Source of the DNA: an uncultured Pelagibacteraceae bacterium
Lineage (GTDB): Bacteria > Pseudomonadota > Alphaproteobacteria > Pelagibacterales > Pelagibacteraceae
Assembly: GCA_902616145.1 (NCBI GenBank)
Contig: CACMRM010000002.1
Span: 62,001-126,000, forward strand
DNA: 64,000 nt
Direction of reading: 5' to 3'
Position 1 is the first letter of the stretch, and each line of letters starts with the position of its first letter. Shown here piece after piece: positions 1 through 9,049 of this stretch. The notes below the pieces were generated by a model, which worked only from the letters and a program-made list of their open reading frames with translations, had not been told where the DNA came from and searched no databases. A program made the translations under genes and the position numbers.

Positions 1-828
1 TTACAAGTTGTTGCCGAAGCCCAGAAAGCTGGAGGAATATGTGCATTCGTTGATGCCGAGCATGCAATGGATCCAGTTTATGCAAAAAAATTAGGTGTAA
101 AAACTGAGGAATTATTAATCTCTCAACCTGATACAGGTGAACAGGCTCTGGAAATAACTGACACACTAATAAAATCGGGATCAATTTCTGTTTTAGTTGT
201 GGACTCAGTAGCAGCCTTAACCCCAAAAGCCGAGTTAGAAGGTGAAATGGGAGACCATCATGTTGGATTACAATCTAGATTAATGAGTCAAGCACTAAGA
301 AAAATAACTGGCTCAGTATCCAAATCTAACACAATGGTGATATTCATTAATCAAATAAGAATGAAGATAGGTGTAATGTTTGGTAATCCAGAAACAACTT
401 CTGGAGGTAATGCTCTGAAATTTTATTCATCAGTAAGAATGGATATTAGAAGAATTGGAGCTATTAAGGAAAAAGATCAAATTATTGGAAACTCTACTAG
501 AGTAAAAGTAATTAAAAATAAAGTTGCTCCACCATTCAAAGTTGTTGAATTTGATTTGATGTATGGAAAAGGAATAAGCAAACTTGGTGAGCTTATTGAT
601 TTGGGTACAAAAGCAGGCGTTGTAGAAAAATCAGGTGCTTGGTATGCATATAAAGGTGAAAAAATAGGACAAGGTAGAGAAAATGCTAAAATATACCTTC
701 AAAAAAATCCAAATATTGCTGCAGAAATAGAAAAAATTATAAGGGATGAAGCTTCAGCGATTAGTAAAGAGCTAGAGGGCAATCCTTCAGCAAACGAAAA
801 AATTAGCGATAAGGAAGAAGAAAAATAA
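1..828 (+). CDS. recA: Recombinase RecA, 5'-truncated by the window edge
   Basis: RecA polymerises on single-stranded DNA, drives homologous strand exchange and, where LexA exists, promotes its cleavage. The reading frame is open from base 1, so the N-terminal part with the Walker A loop lies outside the window. Visible are the region ending [13 protein letters not shown], the Walker B strand [11 protein letters not shown], loop L1 ([19 protein letters not shown]) and loop L2 with its [15 protein letters not shown] core. The C-terminal tail is acidic and ends in a run of Glu and Lys, as is usual for RecA. The first in-window ATG (67) is internal and not the start. A strong intrinsic terminator follows the stop, so this is the end of a transcription unit. 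The identification is secure. Confidence 0.98.
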   Translation, partial: LQVVAEAQKAGGICAFVDAEHAMDPVYAKKLGVKTEELLISQPDTGEQALEITDTLIKSGSISVLVVDSVAALTPKAELEGEMGDHHVGLQSRLMSQALRKITGSVSKSNTMVIFINQIRMKIGVMFGNPETTSGGNALKFYSSVRMDIRRIGAIKEKDQIIGNSTRVKVIKNKVAPPFKVVEFDLMYGKGISKLGELIDLGTKAGVVEKSGAWYAYKGEKIGQGRENAKIYLQKNPNIAAEIEKIIRDEASAISKELEGNPSANEKISDKEEEK

Positions 829-846
829 ATCTTCTGCCATCATTTC

Positions 847-879
847 AACGGGAGGTTTAACTTAAACCTCCCGTTTCTC
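847..879 (+). terminator. Intrinsic terminator after recA
   Basis: A perfect 13-base-pair inverted repeat (arms 848-860 and 862-874, GC-rich core GGGAGG/CCTCCC) is followed by TTTCTC. The outer A847/T875 pair extends it. It lies 20 bases after the recA stop. It is the only clear stem-plus-T-tract terminator I found in the whole window. Confidence 0.9.
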
Positions 880-914
880 ATGAAACCTCAACTTAAAATT
901 GATTTAATCAATAT

Positions 915-928
915 TTAGTAGCTAAAAA
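915..928 (+). repeat. Upstream copy of a 14-bp repeat holding a TTAG-N3-CTAA dyad
   Basis: The sequence TTAGTAGCTAAAAA occurs here and again, identically, at 977-990. Its first 11 bases form a dyad, TTAG-TAG-CTAA. The two copies start 62 bases apart, both in the leader of the aldehyde dehydrogenase gene at 1003. A pair of regulator sites is a reasonable inference. No regulator gene is nearby. Confidence 0.5.
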
Positions 929-976
929 TTTCGTGTCAAAAATAAATGTGTACAATTTAGTCCGTATTGGTTTTAA

Positions 977-990
977 TTAGTAGCTAAAAA
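977..990 (+). promoter_or_regulatory. Second copy of the TTAG-N3-CTAA dyad, next to the ribosome binding site
   Basis: This is identical to the copy at 915-928. It abuts the purine-rich ribosome binding site AGGGGG (993-998), 4 bases before the ATG at 1003. A protein bound here would cover the translation start region or block transcription. An operator role is inferred from repetition and position only. Confidence 0.45.
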
Positions 991-1002
991 AAAGGGGGAA
1001 AA

Positions 1003-2556
1003 ATGAGTACACAACAATCAAAAAACTCGAACGTGTCTTCAGCTTTAGATACCTCTCATTTAAAAGTTAAATTTCCATTTAAAGCAAAATACGGCAACTT
1101 TATTAATGGTAAATTTGTAGAACCAAAGTCAGGCAAATATTTTGATAATGTTAGCCCGATAAATAATGAGAAAATCTGTTCAGTTGCAAGATCGAATGAA
1201 AAAGACGTAGAGGCTGCATTAGACGCAGCTCATGCGGCTTTCGTTGAATGGGGAAAAACGGACATCACTACTAGGTCAAATATTTTGTACAAAATAGCTG
1301 ATGTGCTTGAAAAAAATCTAAATTTATTAGCCACTGCTGAGTGTTTAGATAATGGTAAACCAATTAGAGAATGTATGGCAGCAGATTTGCCTTTAGTGAT
1401 AGATCATTGGAGATATTTTGCTGGAGTAATAAGAGCCGAAGAGGGTTCAGTGGCTGAAATAAGCAACTCTCAATACTCTTATAATATACCAGAACCTCTA
1501 GGGGTGGTTGGCCAAATAGTTCCATGGAATTTTCCATTATTAATGGCGACATGGAAACTTGCACCAGCTTTGGCTGCAGGAAACTGTTCAGTTCTTAAAC
1601 CAGCTGAACAAACACCAGCATCAATCATGGTAATGATGGAACTTATTGGAGACTTATTACCTCCAGGAGTAGTAAACATCGTAAGTGGTTATGGTTTAGA
1701 AGCAGGTAAGCCTTTAGCATCATCAAAAAGGGTTGCTAAAGTTGCTTTTACAGGTGAAACAACAACTGGAAGATTAATAATGCAGTATGCTGCACAAAAC
1801 ATAATTCCAATTACCTTGGAATTAGGCGGCAAATCTCCAAACATATTTTTTGAAGACATTATGAATAAAGATGATGATTTCTTAGATAAATGTGTTGAAG
1901 GTTTTGTAATGTTTAATCTAAACCAAGGTGAGGTATGTACTTGCCCAAGCAGAGCGTTAGTTCAAGAATCTATCTATGATAAATTTATGGAAAGATGTAT
2001 CAAAAGAACTAAAGCAGTAGTTCAAGACAACCCTTTAAAAATGGAAACTATGATCGGAGCGCAAGCTTCTGTAGAACAAATGGAGAAGATAAAATCTTAC
2101 CTTGATCTTGGAAAAAAAGAAGGAGCTAAAGTTCTTACAGGGGGAAGCGTTGGAAAACTTAATAGTGGATTGGAAAAAGGAAATTACATTCAACCAACTA
2201 TTTTTGAAGCTAAAAACGATATGCGTATTTCTCAAGAAGAAATTTTTGGCCCGGTTGTTTCTGTAATTAAATTTAAAGATGAAGCAGACGCATTAAGAAT
2301 TGCGAATGACACTCTTTATGGTTTAGGAGCAGGTGTTTGGACTAGAAATGGGAATATTGCCTATAGAATGGGAAGAGCTATACAAGCAGGGATAGTATGG
2401 ACAAATTGTTATCATGCTTATCCAGCTCACTCGCCATTTGGTGGTTATAAACAGTCTGGAGTGGGTAGAGAAACGCATAAGATGATGCTTAATCACTATA
2501 GACAAAATAAAAATCTTCATGTTTCTTACGCAGAGAAGAAATTGGGATTCTTTTAA
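1003..2556 (+). CDS. NAD(P)-dependent aldehyde dehydrogenase, AldB/ExaC-like
   Basis: This enzyme oxidises an aldehyde to its acid with NAD(P)+; acetaldehyde is the likely but unproven substrate. All class hallmarks of the ALDH superfamily are present: the cofactor-site motif [20 protein letters not shown] (about 174-193), the catalytic-base region LELGG with Glu273, and nucleophile Cys312 in [14 protein letters not shown]. The C-terminal [14 protein letters not shown] motif is also present. The EVCTCPSR signature and the 517-residue length match E. coli AldB and Pseudomonas ExaC better than betaine-aldehyde dehydrogenases. The start is supported by an AGGGGG ribosome binding site. The next gene is DUF779, a usual companion of this ALDH type. 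It sits between recA and alaS, as a self-contained unit with its own upstream repeats and a hairpin behind it. Confidence 0.93.
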   Translation: MSTQQSKNSNVSSALDTSHLKVKFPFKAKYGNFINGKFVEPKSGKYFDNVSPINNEKICSVARSNEKDVEAALDAAHAAFVEWGKTDITTRSNILYKIADVLEKNLNLLATAECLDNGKPIRECMAADLPLVIDHWRYFAGVIRAEEGSVAEISNSQYSYNIPEPLGVVGQIVPWNFPLLMATWKLAPALAAGNCSVLKPAEQTPASIMVMMELIGDLLPPGVVNIVSGYGLEAGKPLASSKRVAKVAFTGETTTGRLIMQYAAQNIIPITLELGGKSPNIFFEDIMNKDDDFLDKCVEGFVMFNLNQGEVCTCPSRALVQESIYDKFMERCIKRTKAVVQDNPLKMETMIGAQASVEQMEKIKSYLDLGKKEGAKVLTGGSVGKLNSGLEKGNYIQPTIFEAKNDMRISQEEIFGPVVSVIKFKDEADALRIANDTLYGLGAGVWTRNGNIAYRMGRAIQAGIVWTNCYHAYPAHSPFGGYKQSGVGRETHKMMLNHYRQNKNLHVSYAEKKLGFF

Positions 2557-2570
2557 ACAATAATATATAC

Positions 2571-2597
2571 TGGCCCATGATTCTTAATCATGGGCCG
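2571..2597 (+). repeat. Perfect hairpin between the aldehyde dehydrogenase and DUF779 genes
   Basis: Arms 2572-2582 and 2586-2596 (core GGCCCATGAT / ATCATGGGCC) pair perfectly over 11 bases around a 3-base loop. A T-G wobble closes the outside. No T-tract follows on either strand, so it is not a standard terminator. It may be a processing or stability element or an attenuator. An ATG at 2590 lies within the 3' arm and would be buried in the folded RNA. Confidence 0.75.
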
Positions 2598-2607
2598 AAC
2601 AATAAAA

Positions 2608-2964
2608 ATGAAAGTATCTGCAACTCAATCAGCATTAAATCTATTATCTAAACTTCAAGAAAAATATGGTGATAAACTAATGTTTCACCAATCTGGAGGA
2701 TGTTGTGATGGTAGTGCTCCCATGTGTTTTCAAGAGGGCGAGTTTCCTTTAGGTGAAAATGACATCAAATTGGGTGAAATAGGAGGTGTTCCTTTTTATA
2801 TGAATGGTGATCAATATGAAAAATGGAAACATACAGATCTAACAATCGATGCAGTTAAAGGAATTGGTGGAATGTTCTCGTTAGATAATGGTACTGGACA
2901 AAGATTTCTCACAAAATCAGAAATATGCGTTGTTGTAGATAACGATAAAAAGCAGACTAATTAA
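2608..2964 (+). CDS. DUF779 family protein, companion of aldehyde dehydrogenase
   Basis: This is a 118-residue protein of the DUF779 family, whose biochemical role is not established. The family hallmark is the Cys-rich segment HQSGGCCDGSAPMCF at about residues 26-40, which suggests metal or thiol chemistry. Family members are usually encoded beside AldB/ExaC-type aldehyde dehydrogenases, as here. An in-frame ATG at 2590 would add six residues but lies inside a strong hairpin. The ATG at 2608 gives the N-terminus seen in the family (MKVSATQSALNLLSKL), so I chose it. Neither start has a clear Shine-Dalgarno sequence. Function beyond the association is unknown. Confidence 0.85.
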   Translation: MKVSATQSALNLLSKLQEKYGDKLMFHQSGGCCDGSAPMCFQEGEFPLGENDIKLGEIGGVPFYMNGDQYEKWKHTDLTIDAVKGIGGMFSLDNGTGQRFLTKSEICVVVDNDKKQTN

Positions 2965-3007
2965 TCTCTTTATAGACAAGTTCTAAAATATCTGTATTTA
3001 ATTAAAT

Positions 3008-5683
3008 ATGGGCCAAATTTTACTTACCGATGTCAGGAAAAAATTCTTAGATTATTTTAAAAAAAACAATCATAAGATCGTAGACTCTAGCAATTTAGTT
3101 CCAAACAATGATCCTACCTTGATGTTTACTAACTCAGGCATGGTTCAATTTAAAAATGTTTTCACAGGATTAGAAAAAAGAGATTATAAAACAGCTACAA
3201 CATCTCAAAAATGTGTGAGGGCAGGAGGAAAACATAATGATTTAGAAAATGTTGGTTACACTCCTAGACACCATACTTTTTTTGAAATGTTGGGAAATTT
3301 CTCCTTCGGAGATTACTTTAAAGAACAAGCTATTCATCATGCTTGGAGTCTGTTAACCAAAGACTTTAGTTTACCTAAAGAAAAATTATTAGTTACTGTT
3401 TTTCATGAAGATAATGATGCATTTAATCTTTGGAAAAAAATTGCTGGATTAAATGAAAACAAAATAATAAAAATTTCGACATCTGATAATTTTTGGTCAA
3501 TGGGAGACACCGGACCCTGTGGTCCTTGTTCTGAAATTTTTTATGATCATGGTGACAAGTTGAAAGGTGGTCCACCTGGAAGTCCTGATGAAGACGGTGA
3601 TAGATTTATAGAAATTTGGAATCTTGTATTTATGCAGTACGAACAAATATCAAAAGAAAAAAGAATTGAACTGCCAAAACCCTCAGTGGATACAGGTATG
3701 GGACTTGAAAGGATGACGGCAGTTTTACAAGGTACTCACGATAACTATAAAATTGATCACTTTCAAAAAATAATGGCTGCTTCATCTGATTTAACAAAGA
3801 CTTCAATCGACAGCAAAACAATAGCAAGCCACAGAGTTATCGCTGATCACTTAAGAGCAAGTAGTTTTTTAATTGCTGAAGGAATATTACCTTCTAATGA
3901 AGGTCGAGGATATGTTTTAAGAAGAATTATGAGAAGAGGGATGAGACACGCTCATTCTTTAGGTAGCAAAAATCCTATTTTTTATAAACTTTTTGAAGTT
4001 TTACTAAACGAGATGCAGAACAGTTATCCGGAATTAATAAATGGCAGAGAGTTGATAGTTGAAACTCTTAAAAACGAGGAAGAGAAATTTTCCTCTCTTT
4101 TAGTGCGCGGTATGAAAATACTCGATGAAAATTTAAATAAAGTCCAAAATAAAACCTTTCCAGGTTTAGAAGCCTTTAAATTATATGATACCTATGGTTT
4201 CCCTTTAGATCTGACTGCTGACATCTTAAGAAGTAAAAACATCAAAGTAGATAGTGACGGATTTGAGAGGGAGATGGAAAAAAGTAAAAATTTAGCGAGA
4301 GCGAATTGGAAAGGATCTGGAGATAAGTCTGTTGAGGAAAGGTGGTTTAAGGTTAGAGAGGAACTTAACCCTACTGAATTTTTAGGTTATGAATTTGATA
4401 AAGCTGAAGGGGTAATAATAAAAATTTCAAAAAAAGGACAATTCGTTGACTCTGCTAGTACTGGAGATGAAATAGAAGTCATTACTAATCAAACTCCATT
4501 TTACGGAGAGTCCGGTGGCCAAGTAGGCGATCAAGGTTATATTTTTAACTCAAATTGTAAAATTAAAATTAATGATACACAAAAAAAAATGGGAGATTTA
4601 TTTGTTCATTATGGAAAAGTTGAAAAGGGTTCAGTTTCTATTCGGCAAAGCGTTAATTTAGAAATTGATGTTTTAAAAAGAAATAATTCAAAAGCTTATC
4701 ATTCAGCAACTCATTTATTGCATGAATCATTAAGAAGAACCTTAGGAAAGCATGTGACACAAAAAGGATCATTAGTCTCTCCCGAAAGGTTAAGATTTGA
4801 TTTTAGTCATAATAAGCCTATTGAAAAAGAGGAAATGACTAAAATAAATAATATAGTTAATGAAATAGTAGAGAGTTCTTCTGATGTGCAAACTAGAATA
4901 ATGACCCCAAAGGATGCAGTTGGCATGGGTGCTCTTGCATTATTTGGTGAAAAATATGGCGAGGAAGTAAGAGTGGTGTTTATGGGAAAAGAAAATAATG
5001 GCTTCTTCTCAACAGAATTATGTGGGGGAACTCATGTTAAAAACACGAGAGAAGTTGGTAAGTTTAAAGTAATAAGCCAATCATCTATCGCATCAGGAGT
5101 AAGAAGGGTCGAGGCATTAAGGGATAAGCAATTAGAAGAATACGAAAAAACACAAAAAGAAGATAAATCCCTGAAAGAATCTAATCTAAAAAAAGATATA
5201 AAATTAATTGCGAATGAACTGCAAAAATTGAAAATTGAACCTGATTTTAATGAAAATTTAGATTTATCTGAAAATTTGAAAAATCTAAATAAACAGCTTA
5301 ATAAAGTAAAAATTGAAGGTATCAAGAAAGATAAAAGTAAAAATATTATCAAGGATAAAAAAATTGGGAATATATTAATTCGAGAACAGATTTTAAAAGA
5401 TTTTCCTCCAAAAGAACTAAGAAGTATAATTGATCAAGGAAAAAAAGATATTAAATCTGGAATAATAATTAGTATTTCAACATTTGAAGATAAGGTCGGT
5501 TTAGCTGTAGGAATTTCTCAAGACTTAACATCAAAATATGATGCTGTCGATTTAGTAAAAGCTGCATCTACTGTTTTAGGTGGCAAAGGCGGTGGTGGTA
5601 GAAAAGATTTTGCTCAAGCCGGTGGTGTAGATCAAAACAAAATTGAGGAAGCTTTTAAAGAAATATCTAAAAAAATCAGTTAA
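3008..5683 (+). CDS. alaS: Alanine--tRNA ligase
   Basis: The enzyme charges tRNA-Ala with alanine and hydrolyses mis-charged Ser/Gly-tRNA. At 891 residues it has the full bacterial architecture: a class II catalytic core ([18 protein letters not shown] near residues 87-104), an editing domain with the zinc-site motif HSATHLLH (about 563) and CGGTH (about 671), and a C-Ala domain ending with the Gly-rich [16 protein letters not shown] segment (about 857). The linker between about 720 and 790 is very Lys-rich, in line with the AT-rich genome. No ribosome binding site is evident. Its stop overlaps that of icd on the other strand by 8 bases. AlaS following recA is a common alphaproteobacterial order; here the aldehyde dehydrogenase and DUF779 pair lies between them. 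Confidence 0.98.
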   Translation: MGQILLTDVRKKFLDYFKKNNHKIVDSSNLVPNNDPTLMFTNSGMVQFKNVFTGLEKRDYKTATTSQKCVRAGGKHNDLENVGYTPRHHTFFEMLGNFSFGDYFKEQAIHHAWSLLTKDFSLPKEKLLVTVFHEDNDAFNLWKKIAGLNENKIIKISTSDNFWSMGDTGPCGPCSEIFYDHGDKLKGGPPGSPDEDGDRFIEIWNLVFMQYEQISKEKRIELPKPSVDTGMGLERMTAVLQGTHDNYKIDHFQKIMAASSDLTKTSIDSKTIASHRVIADHLRASSFLIAEGILPSNEGRGYVLRRIMRRGMRHAHSLGSKNPIFYKLFEVLLNEMQNSYPELINGRELIVETLKNEEEKFSSLLVRGMKILDENLNKVQNKTFPGLEAFKLYDTYGFPLDLTADILRSKNIKVDSDGFEREMEKSKNLARANWKGSGDKSVEERWFKVREELNPTEFLGYEFDKAEGVIIKISKKGQFVDSASTGDEIEVITNQTPFYGESGGQVGDQGYIFNSNCKIKINDTQKKMGDLFVHYGKVEKGSVSIRQSVNLEIDVLKRNNSKAYHSATHLLHESLRRTLGKHVTQKGSLVSPERLRFDFSHNKPIEKEEMTKINNIVNEIVESSSDVQTRIMTPKDAVGMGALALFGEKYGEEVRVVFMGKENNGFFSTELCGGTHVKNTREVGKFKVISQSSIASGVRRVEALRDKQLEEYEKTQKEDKSLKESNLKKDIKLIANELQKLKIEPDFNENLDLSENLKNLNKQLNKVKIEGIKKDKSKNIIKDKKIGNILIREQILKDFPPKELRSIIDQGKKDIKSGIIISISTFEDKVGLAVGISQDLTSKYDAVDLVKAASTVLGGKGGGGRKDFAQAGGVDQNKIEEAFKEISKKIS

Positions 5684-6890
5684 GTTTCTTTTTTAAATTT
5701 CCATCAATAGCTTCCAAGAATTGATTCGTAGTTAGATATTTATTTGATTTATCTATTAAAATTGCCAAATCTTTTGTCATTGAACCACTTTCAACTGTTT
5801 TAACACATACTTCTTCAACATTATTAGAAAATTTAATTAGTTCCTCGTTCTCATCAAGTTTTCCTCTGTGAGCTAAACCCCTAGTCCACGCAAATATAGA
5901 TGCTATTGGGTTTGTAGAAGTCTCTTTACCTTGTTGGTGCATTCTATAATGTCTAGTTACAGTTCCATGAGCAGCTTCTGACTCGACTGTTTTACCGTCT
6001 GGCGTCATTAATACGCTAGTCATCAGACCTAAAGAACCAAATCCCTGAGCAACAGTGTCTGATTGCACGTCCCCATCATAATTTTTACACGCCCAAACAT
6101 ATCCGCCATTCCATTTCATAGCACATGCAACCATGTCATCAATTAATCTATGTTCATAGGTAATATTTGCTTTTTTAAACTTATCAGAAAATTCTTTTTC
6201 AAAAACTTCTTGGAAAAGATCTTTAAATCTACCATCGTAAGCTTTAAGGATTGTGTTTTTAGTAGATAAATAAACAGGCCATTTTCTTCCAAGACCGTAG
6301 TTCATACATGCTCTTGCAAAATTTTTAATAGAATCATCTAAATTATACATAGTAAGAGCAGTTCCAGATCCGGGAAAATCAAAAACTTTAAACTCTTTCT
6401 TATCTTTCCCATCTTTTGAAGTCCATTTTACCTCCAAATTTCCTTCACTTGGTATTAGAAAATCAGTGGCTCGGTACTGATCTCCGAAAGCGTGTCTTCC
6501 TATCACTATTGGCTTCGTCCATCCGGGAACTAGTTTAGGAACATTTTTACATATAATTGGCTCTCTAAAAACTGTACCACCTAAGATATTTCTAATAGTA
6601 CCATTCGGCGATCTCCACATTTTTTTTAACTTAAATTCTTCTACTCGAGCCTCGTCGGGTGTTATGGTAGCGCATTTAACACCCACTCCGTGTTGTTTGA
6701 TTGCATTTGCCGCATCTACTGTAATTTGGTCGTCAGTTTTATCTCGACTTTGCATACCAAGGTCATAGTATTTAAGATCTATCTCAAGATATGGCTTAAT
6801 AAGCTTATCTTTGATAAATGACCATATAATTCTAGTCATTTCGTCGCCATCTAACTCAACTACTGGATTTTTAACTTTTATTTTCGCCAT
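5676..6890 (-). CDS. icd: Isocitrate dehydrogenase [NADP+], homodimeric eukaryote-like type
   Basis: The enzyme decarboxylates isocitrate to 2-oxoglutarate with NADP+ in the TCA cycle. The 404-residue length and motifs place it in the homodimeric subfamily shared by alphaproteobacteria and mitochondria: [14 protein letters not shown] at the N-terminus, the substrate loop [30 protein letters not shown] with metal-binding Asp residues, and [14 protein letters not shown]. This differs from the E. coli type that is phosphorylated by AceK. It is a single-gene unit, divergent from psd and convergent with alaS. Confidence 0.97.
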   Translation of the reverse strand: MAKIKVKNPVVELDGDEMTRIIWSFIKDKLIKPYLEIDLKYYDLGMQSRDKTDDQITVDAANAIKQHGVGVKCATITPDEARVEEFKLKKMWRSPNGTIRNILGGTVFREPIICKNVPKLVPGWTKPIVIGRHAFGDQYRATDFLIPSEGNLEVKWTSKDGKDKKEFKVFDFPGSGTALTMYNLDDSIKNFARACMNYGLGRKWPVYLSTKNTILKAYDGRFKDLFQEVFEKEFSDKFKKANITYEHRLIDDMVACAMKWNGGYVWACKNYDGDVQSDTVAQGFGSLGLMTSVLMTPDGKTVESEAAHGTVTRHYRMHQQGKETSTNPIASIFAWTRGLAHRGKLDENEELIKFSNNVEEVCVKTVESGSMTKDLAILIDKSNKYLTTNQFLEAIDGNLKKKLN

Positions 6891-6955
6891 AAAATATTGA
6901 TTGATAAACTTTGATTTTTATACATATTAGAAAAAAATTTAGCAAACTTAAAATT

Positions 6956-7606
6956 ATGTTTAATACAATATTTCCTAAAATTCATAAAGAAGGCTACAAA
7001 TTCCTTGCTATTTCAATTTTAATAACGTTTGTAGCTTTGTTCTTTTCAAAATTTTTAGGATTAATTTTTATAATTATTACTATTTGGGTATATTATTTTT
7101 TCCGAGACCCAGAGCGTATTTCCATTAATGATGACAATTTTCTTGTAAGTCCAGCAGACGGACTGATTATAGATATATCTGAAAGATCTGGACCTGAGGA
7201 ATTGAGACTTGAGAACACCACATATACTAAAATAAGCATATTTATGAACGTATTCAATTGTCATGTAAATAGAGTTCCTTCAGGGGGACAAATACAAGAA
7301 ATTTATTATAAACCAGGAAAATTTTTAAATGCTTCTTTAGACAAAGCTAGTGAAGAAAATGAGAGAAATTATTTCAAAATTAAACTTAATCAAAGCCAAG
7401 AAGAAATAGTTATAGTCCAAATTGCAGGATTAATCGCTCGGAGAATAGTTTGTGACGTTGAGCAAGGACAAGAGCTTAAACAAGGAGATCGAATAGGAAT
7501 GATTAGATTTGGTAGTAGGGTTGATTTATATTTTAAAAATAAAAAAGTATTAGCTAAGCTCGGACAAAATGTTGTTGCTGGTGAAAGTTTAATTGCTTCA
7601 ATTTAA
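6956..7606 (+). CDS. psd: Phosphatidylserine decarboxylase proenzyme
   Basis: The enzyme converts phosphatidylserine to phosphatidylethanolamine in the inner membrane. It is the short (about 216-residue) PSD family form with an N-terminal membrane segment (ISILITFVALFFSKFLGLIF region). The family's self-cleavage Gly-Ser is seen at about residues 186-187 in MIRFGSRVDLYF; the Ser becomes the pyruvoyl cofactor. The metal/active-site region FMNVFNCHVNRVP is intact. An in-frame TTG at 6911 would add 15 charged residues, but the ATG at 6956 places the membrane segment normally. The stop overlaps the start of pssA by one base (TAATG), so the two are translationally coupled and perform consecutive steps. 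Confidence 0.94.
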   Translation: MFNTIFPKIHKEGYKFLAISILITFVALFFSKFLGLIFIIITIWVYYFFRDPERISINDDNFLVSPADGLIIDISERSGPEELRLENTTYTKISIFMNVFNCHVNRVPSGGQIQEIYYKPGKFLNASLDKASEENERNYFKIKLNQSQEEIVIVQIAGLIARRIVCDVEQGQELKQGDRIGMIRFGSRVDLYFKNKKVLAKLGQNVVAGESLIASI

Positions 7607-8397
7607 TGGAACAAAATAAAAAATTTAAAATAGTATCATCAAAAAAAACTAGATATCTTTTACCTAACATATTAACTTTAGGAGGAGTCTGTTTAGGTAT
7701 TAGTTCCATAAAATTTTCAATAGATGGAAATTTCAGCCTTGCTGTTACCTTAATTTTATTGGCAGCAATTTTAGATGCATTAGATGGAAGGATCGCTAGA
7801 CTTATAAAAGGAACATCTGATTTTGGAAAAGAGCTAGACTCGCTTACAGACTTCGTAAGTTTTGGTATTGCTCCAGTTCTAATATTATATTTCTGGGAAC
7901 TTTCTAATTACGGAAAACTTGGGTGGGCCATCGCTTTAATTTACTCTGTTTGTTGTGTTTTACGATTAGCTAGATTCAATCTGACTAAAATAAGTGATGA
8001 AGAAAATTGGAAGAACAATTTTTTTGAGGGAGTTCCCTCACCTGCTGGAGGCTTATTAATTCTTATGCCGCTTGTATATGAATTGAGTGATCTAAATTTT
8101 AATTTTAATATTAAAATTCTATCCCCTTATCTGACTATTTTAATAGCTTTACTATTAGTTAGCAAAGTTCCAACACTTTCTTTAAAAAAAATATCTATAT
8201 CATCGAAAACGACTGTTTTTTTATTATTAATGATAGGAATGATTTTTATAGCGTTATTATTTTATACGTTTCAAACTCTTCTTCTTTTTAGTTTTATTTA
8301 CTTAGCGTCCATTCCAATAAGTTTTTTTATTTTTAAAAGCCAGCAAAAAAAATTTTCAGCGAAAATATCAGATGAAGATCATGAAGATATTTTGTAA
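7606..8397 (+). CDS. pssA: CDP-diacylglycerol--serine O-phosphatidyltransferase
   Basis: This membrane enzyme makes phosphatidylserine from CDP-diacylglycerol and serine, the step before Psd. It carries the CDP-alcohol phosphatidyltransferase signature D-G-x2-A-R-x8-G-x3-D-x3-D, visible as ALDGRIARLIKGTSDFGKEL followed by DSLTDF. About seven to eight hydrophobic segments span the 263 residues. The last helices are very Ile/Leu/Phe-rich. It starts on the last base of the psd stop and ends overlapping rlmE (TAATGA), giving a tight psd-pssA-rlmE run. Confidence 0.94.
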   Translation: MEQNKKFKIVSSKKTRYLLPNILTLGGVCLGISSIKFSIDGNFSLAVTLILLAAILDALDGRIARLIKGTSDFGKELDSLTDFVSFGIAPVLILYFWELSNYGKLGWAIALIYSVCCVLRLARFNLTKISDEENWKNNFFEGVPSPAGGLLILMPLVYELSDLNFNFNIKILSPYLTILIALLLVSKVPTLSLKKISISSKTTVFLLLMIGMIFIALLFYTFQTLLLFSFIYLASIPISFFIFKSQQKKFSAKISDEDHEDIL

Positions 8398-9023
8398 TGA
8401 AAAAATCAAAACGTGTTAAGAAAAGTAATAGCTGGAAGATCAAACAACACAGAGATCAATTTTTTAAAAAATCAAAAACTCTAGGCTACAGATCAAGAGC
8501 ATCTTTTAAATTAATTGAACTAAACAAAAAGTTTAAATTCATAAAAAAAAATTGCCATCTTCTTGACCTTGGTTCTTACCCAGGGGGATGGTCACAGGTA
8601 GCTAGAAAAAATATAATTAGCGGAAAAATGCTTTCTATTGATATTAAACCTATGAAGCCAATTCCAAATGTAAAATTTCTTAATAGTGATATTTTTAAAG
8701 AAGAGACAAAAGCTACAATCAAAAAATATTTTCAAAATAAAATTGATGTAATTTTGTCTGATATGGCAGCCGACACAACTGGTAGCAAATCCCTAGACTC
8801 GATAAGAACCAATCAATTATGTGCTGAGGTGATTAATTTTTCCTCAAAAATGCTTAAACCAAGGGGTGTATTAGTTTCTAAAGTGTTTATGGGCGAAGAC
8901 TTTATTGAGGTAAAAAATTTAGCTCAATCTTTATTTGAACAAGTAAATTTTTTTAAACCTGAGTCAAGTAGAAGTGAGTCTAAAGAGACTTATTTACATT
9001 GTAAAATTTTAAAGACTTTATAA
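8397..9023 (+). CDS. rlmE: 23S rRNA 2'-O-ribose U2552 methyltransferase RlmE (FtsJ/RrmJ)
   Basis: A SAM-dependent methyltransferase that methylates the A-loop of 23S rRNA late in 50S assembly. At 208 residues it matches the family. The SAM-binding motif LLDLGSYPGGWSQVA is present; the family usually reads DLGAAPGGWSQ, so Ala-Ala is replaced by Ser-Tyr. The catalytic K-D-K-E tetrad is visible: Lys in RASFKLIELN, Asp in LSDMAAD, Lys in VSKVFMG and Glu in SESKETYL. The Lys-rich N-terminus is typical. It overlaps the pssA stop by one base. Confidence 0.95.
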   Translation: MKKSKRVKKSNSWKIKQHRDQFFKKSKTLGYRSRASFKLIELNKKFKFIKKNCHLLDLGSYPGGWSQVARKNIISGKMLSIDIKPMKPIPNVKFLNSDIFKEETKATIKKYFQNKIDVILSDMAADTTGSKSLDSIRTNQLCAEVINFSSKMLKPRGVLVSKVFMGEDFIEVKNLAQSLFEQVNFFKPESSRSESKETYLHCKILKTL

Positions 9024-9049
9024 ATTTTAAAAATTGTATATAAGTTTAT

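Noticed and set aside
5032-5352. A 106-codon minus-strand frame opposite the alaS linker
   Set aside because: Phe/Ser/Leu-rich mirror of a Lys/Glu-rich coiled part of AlaS; no independent support.
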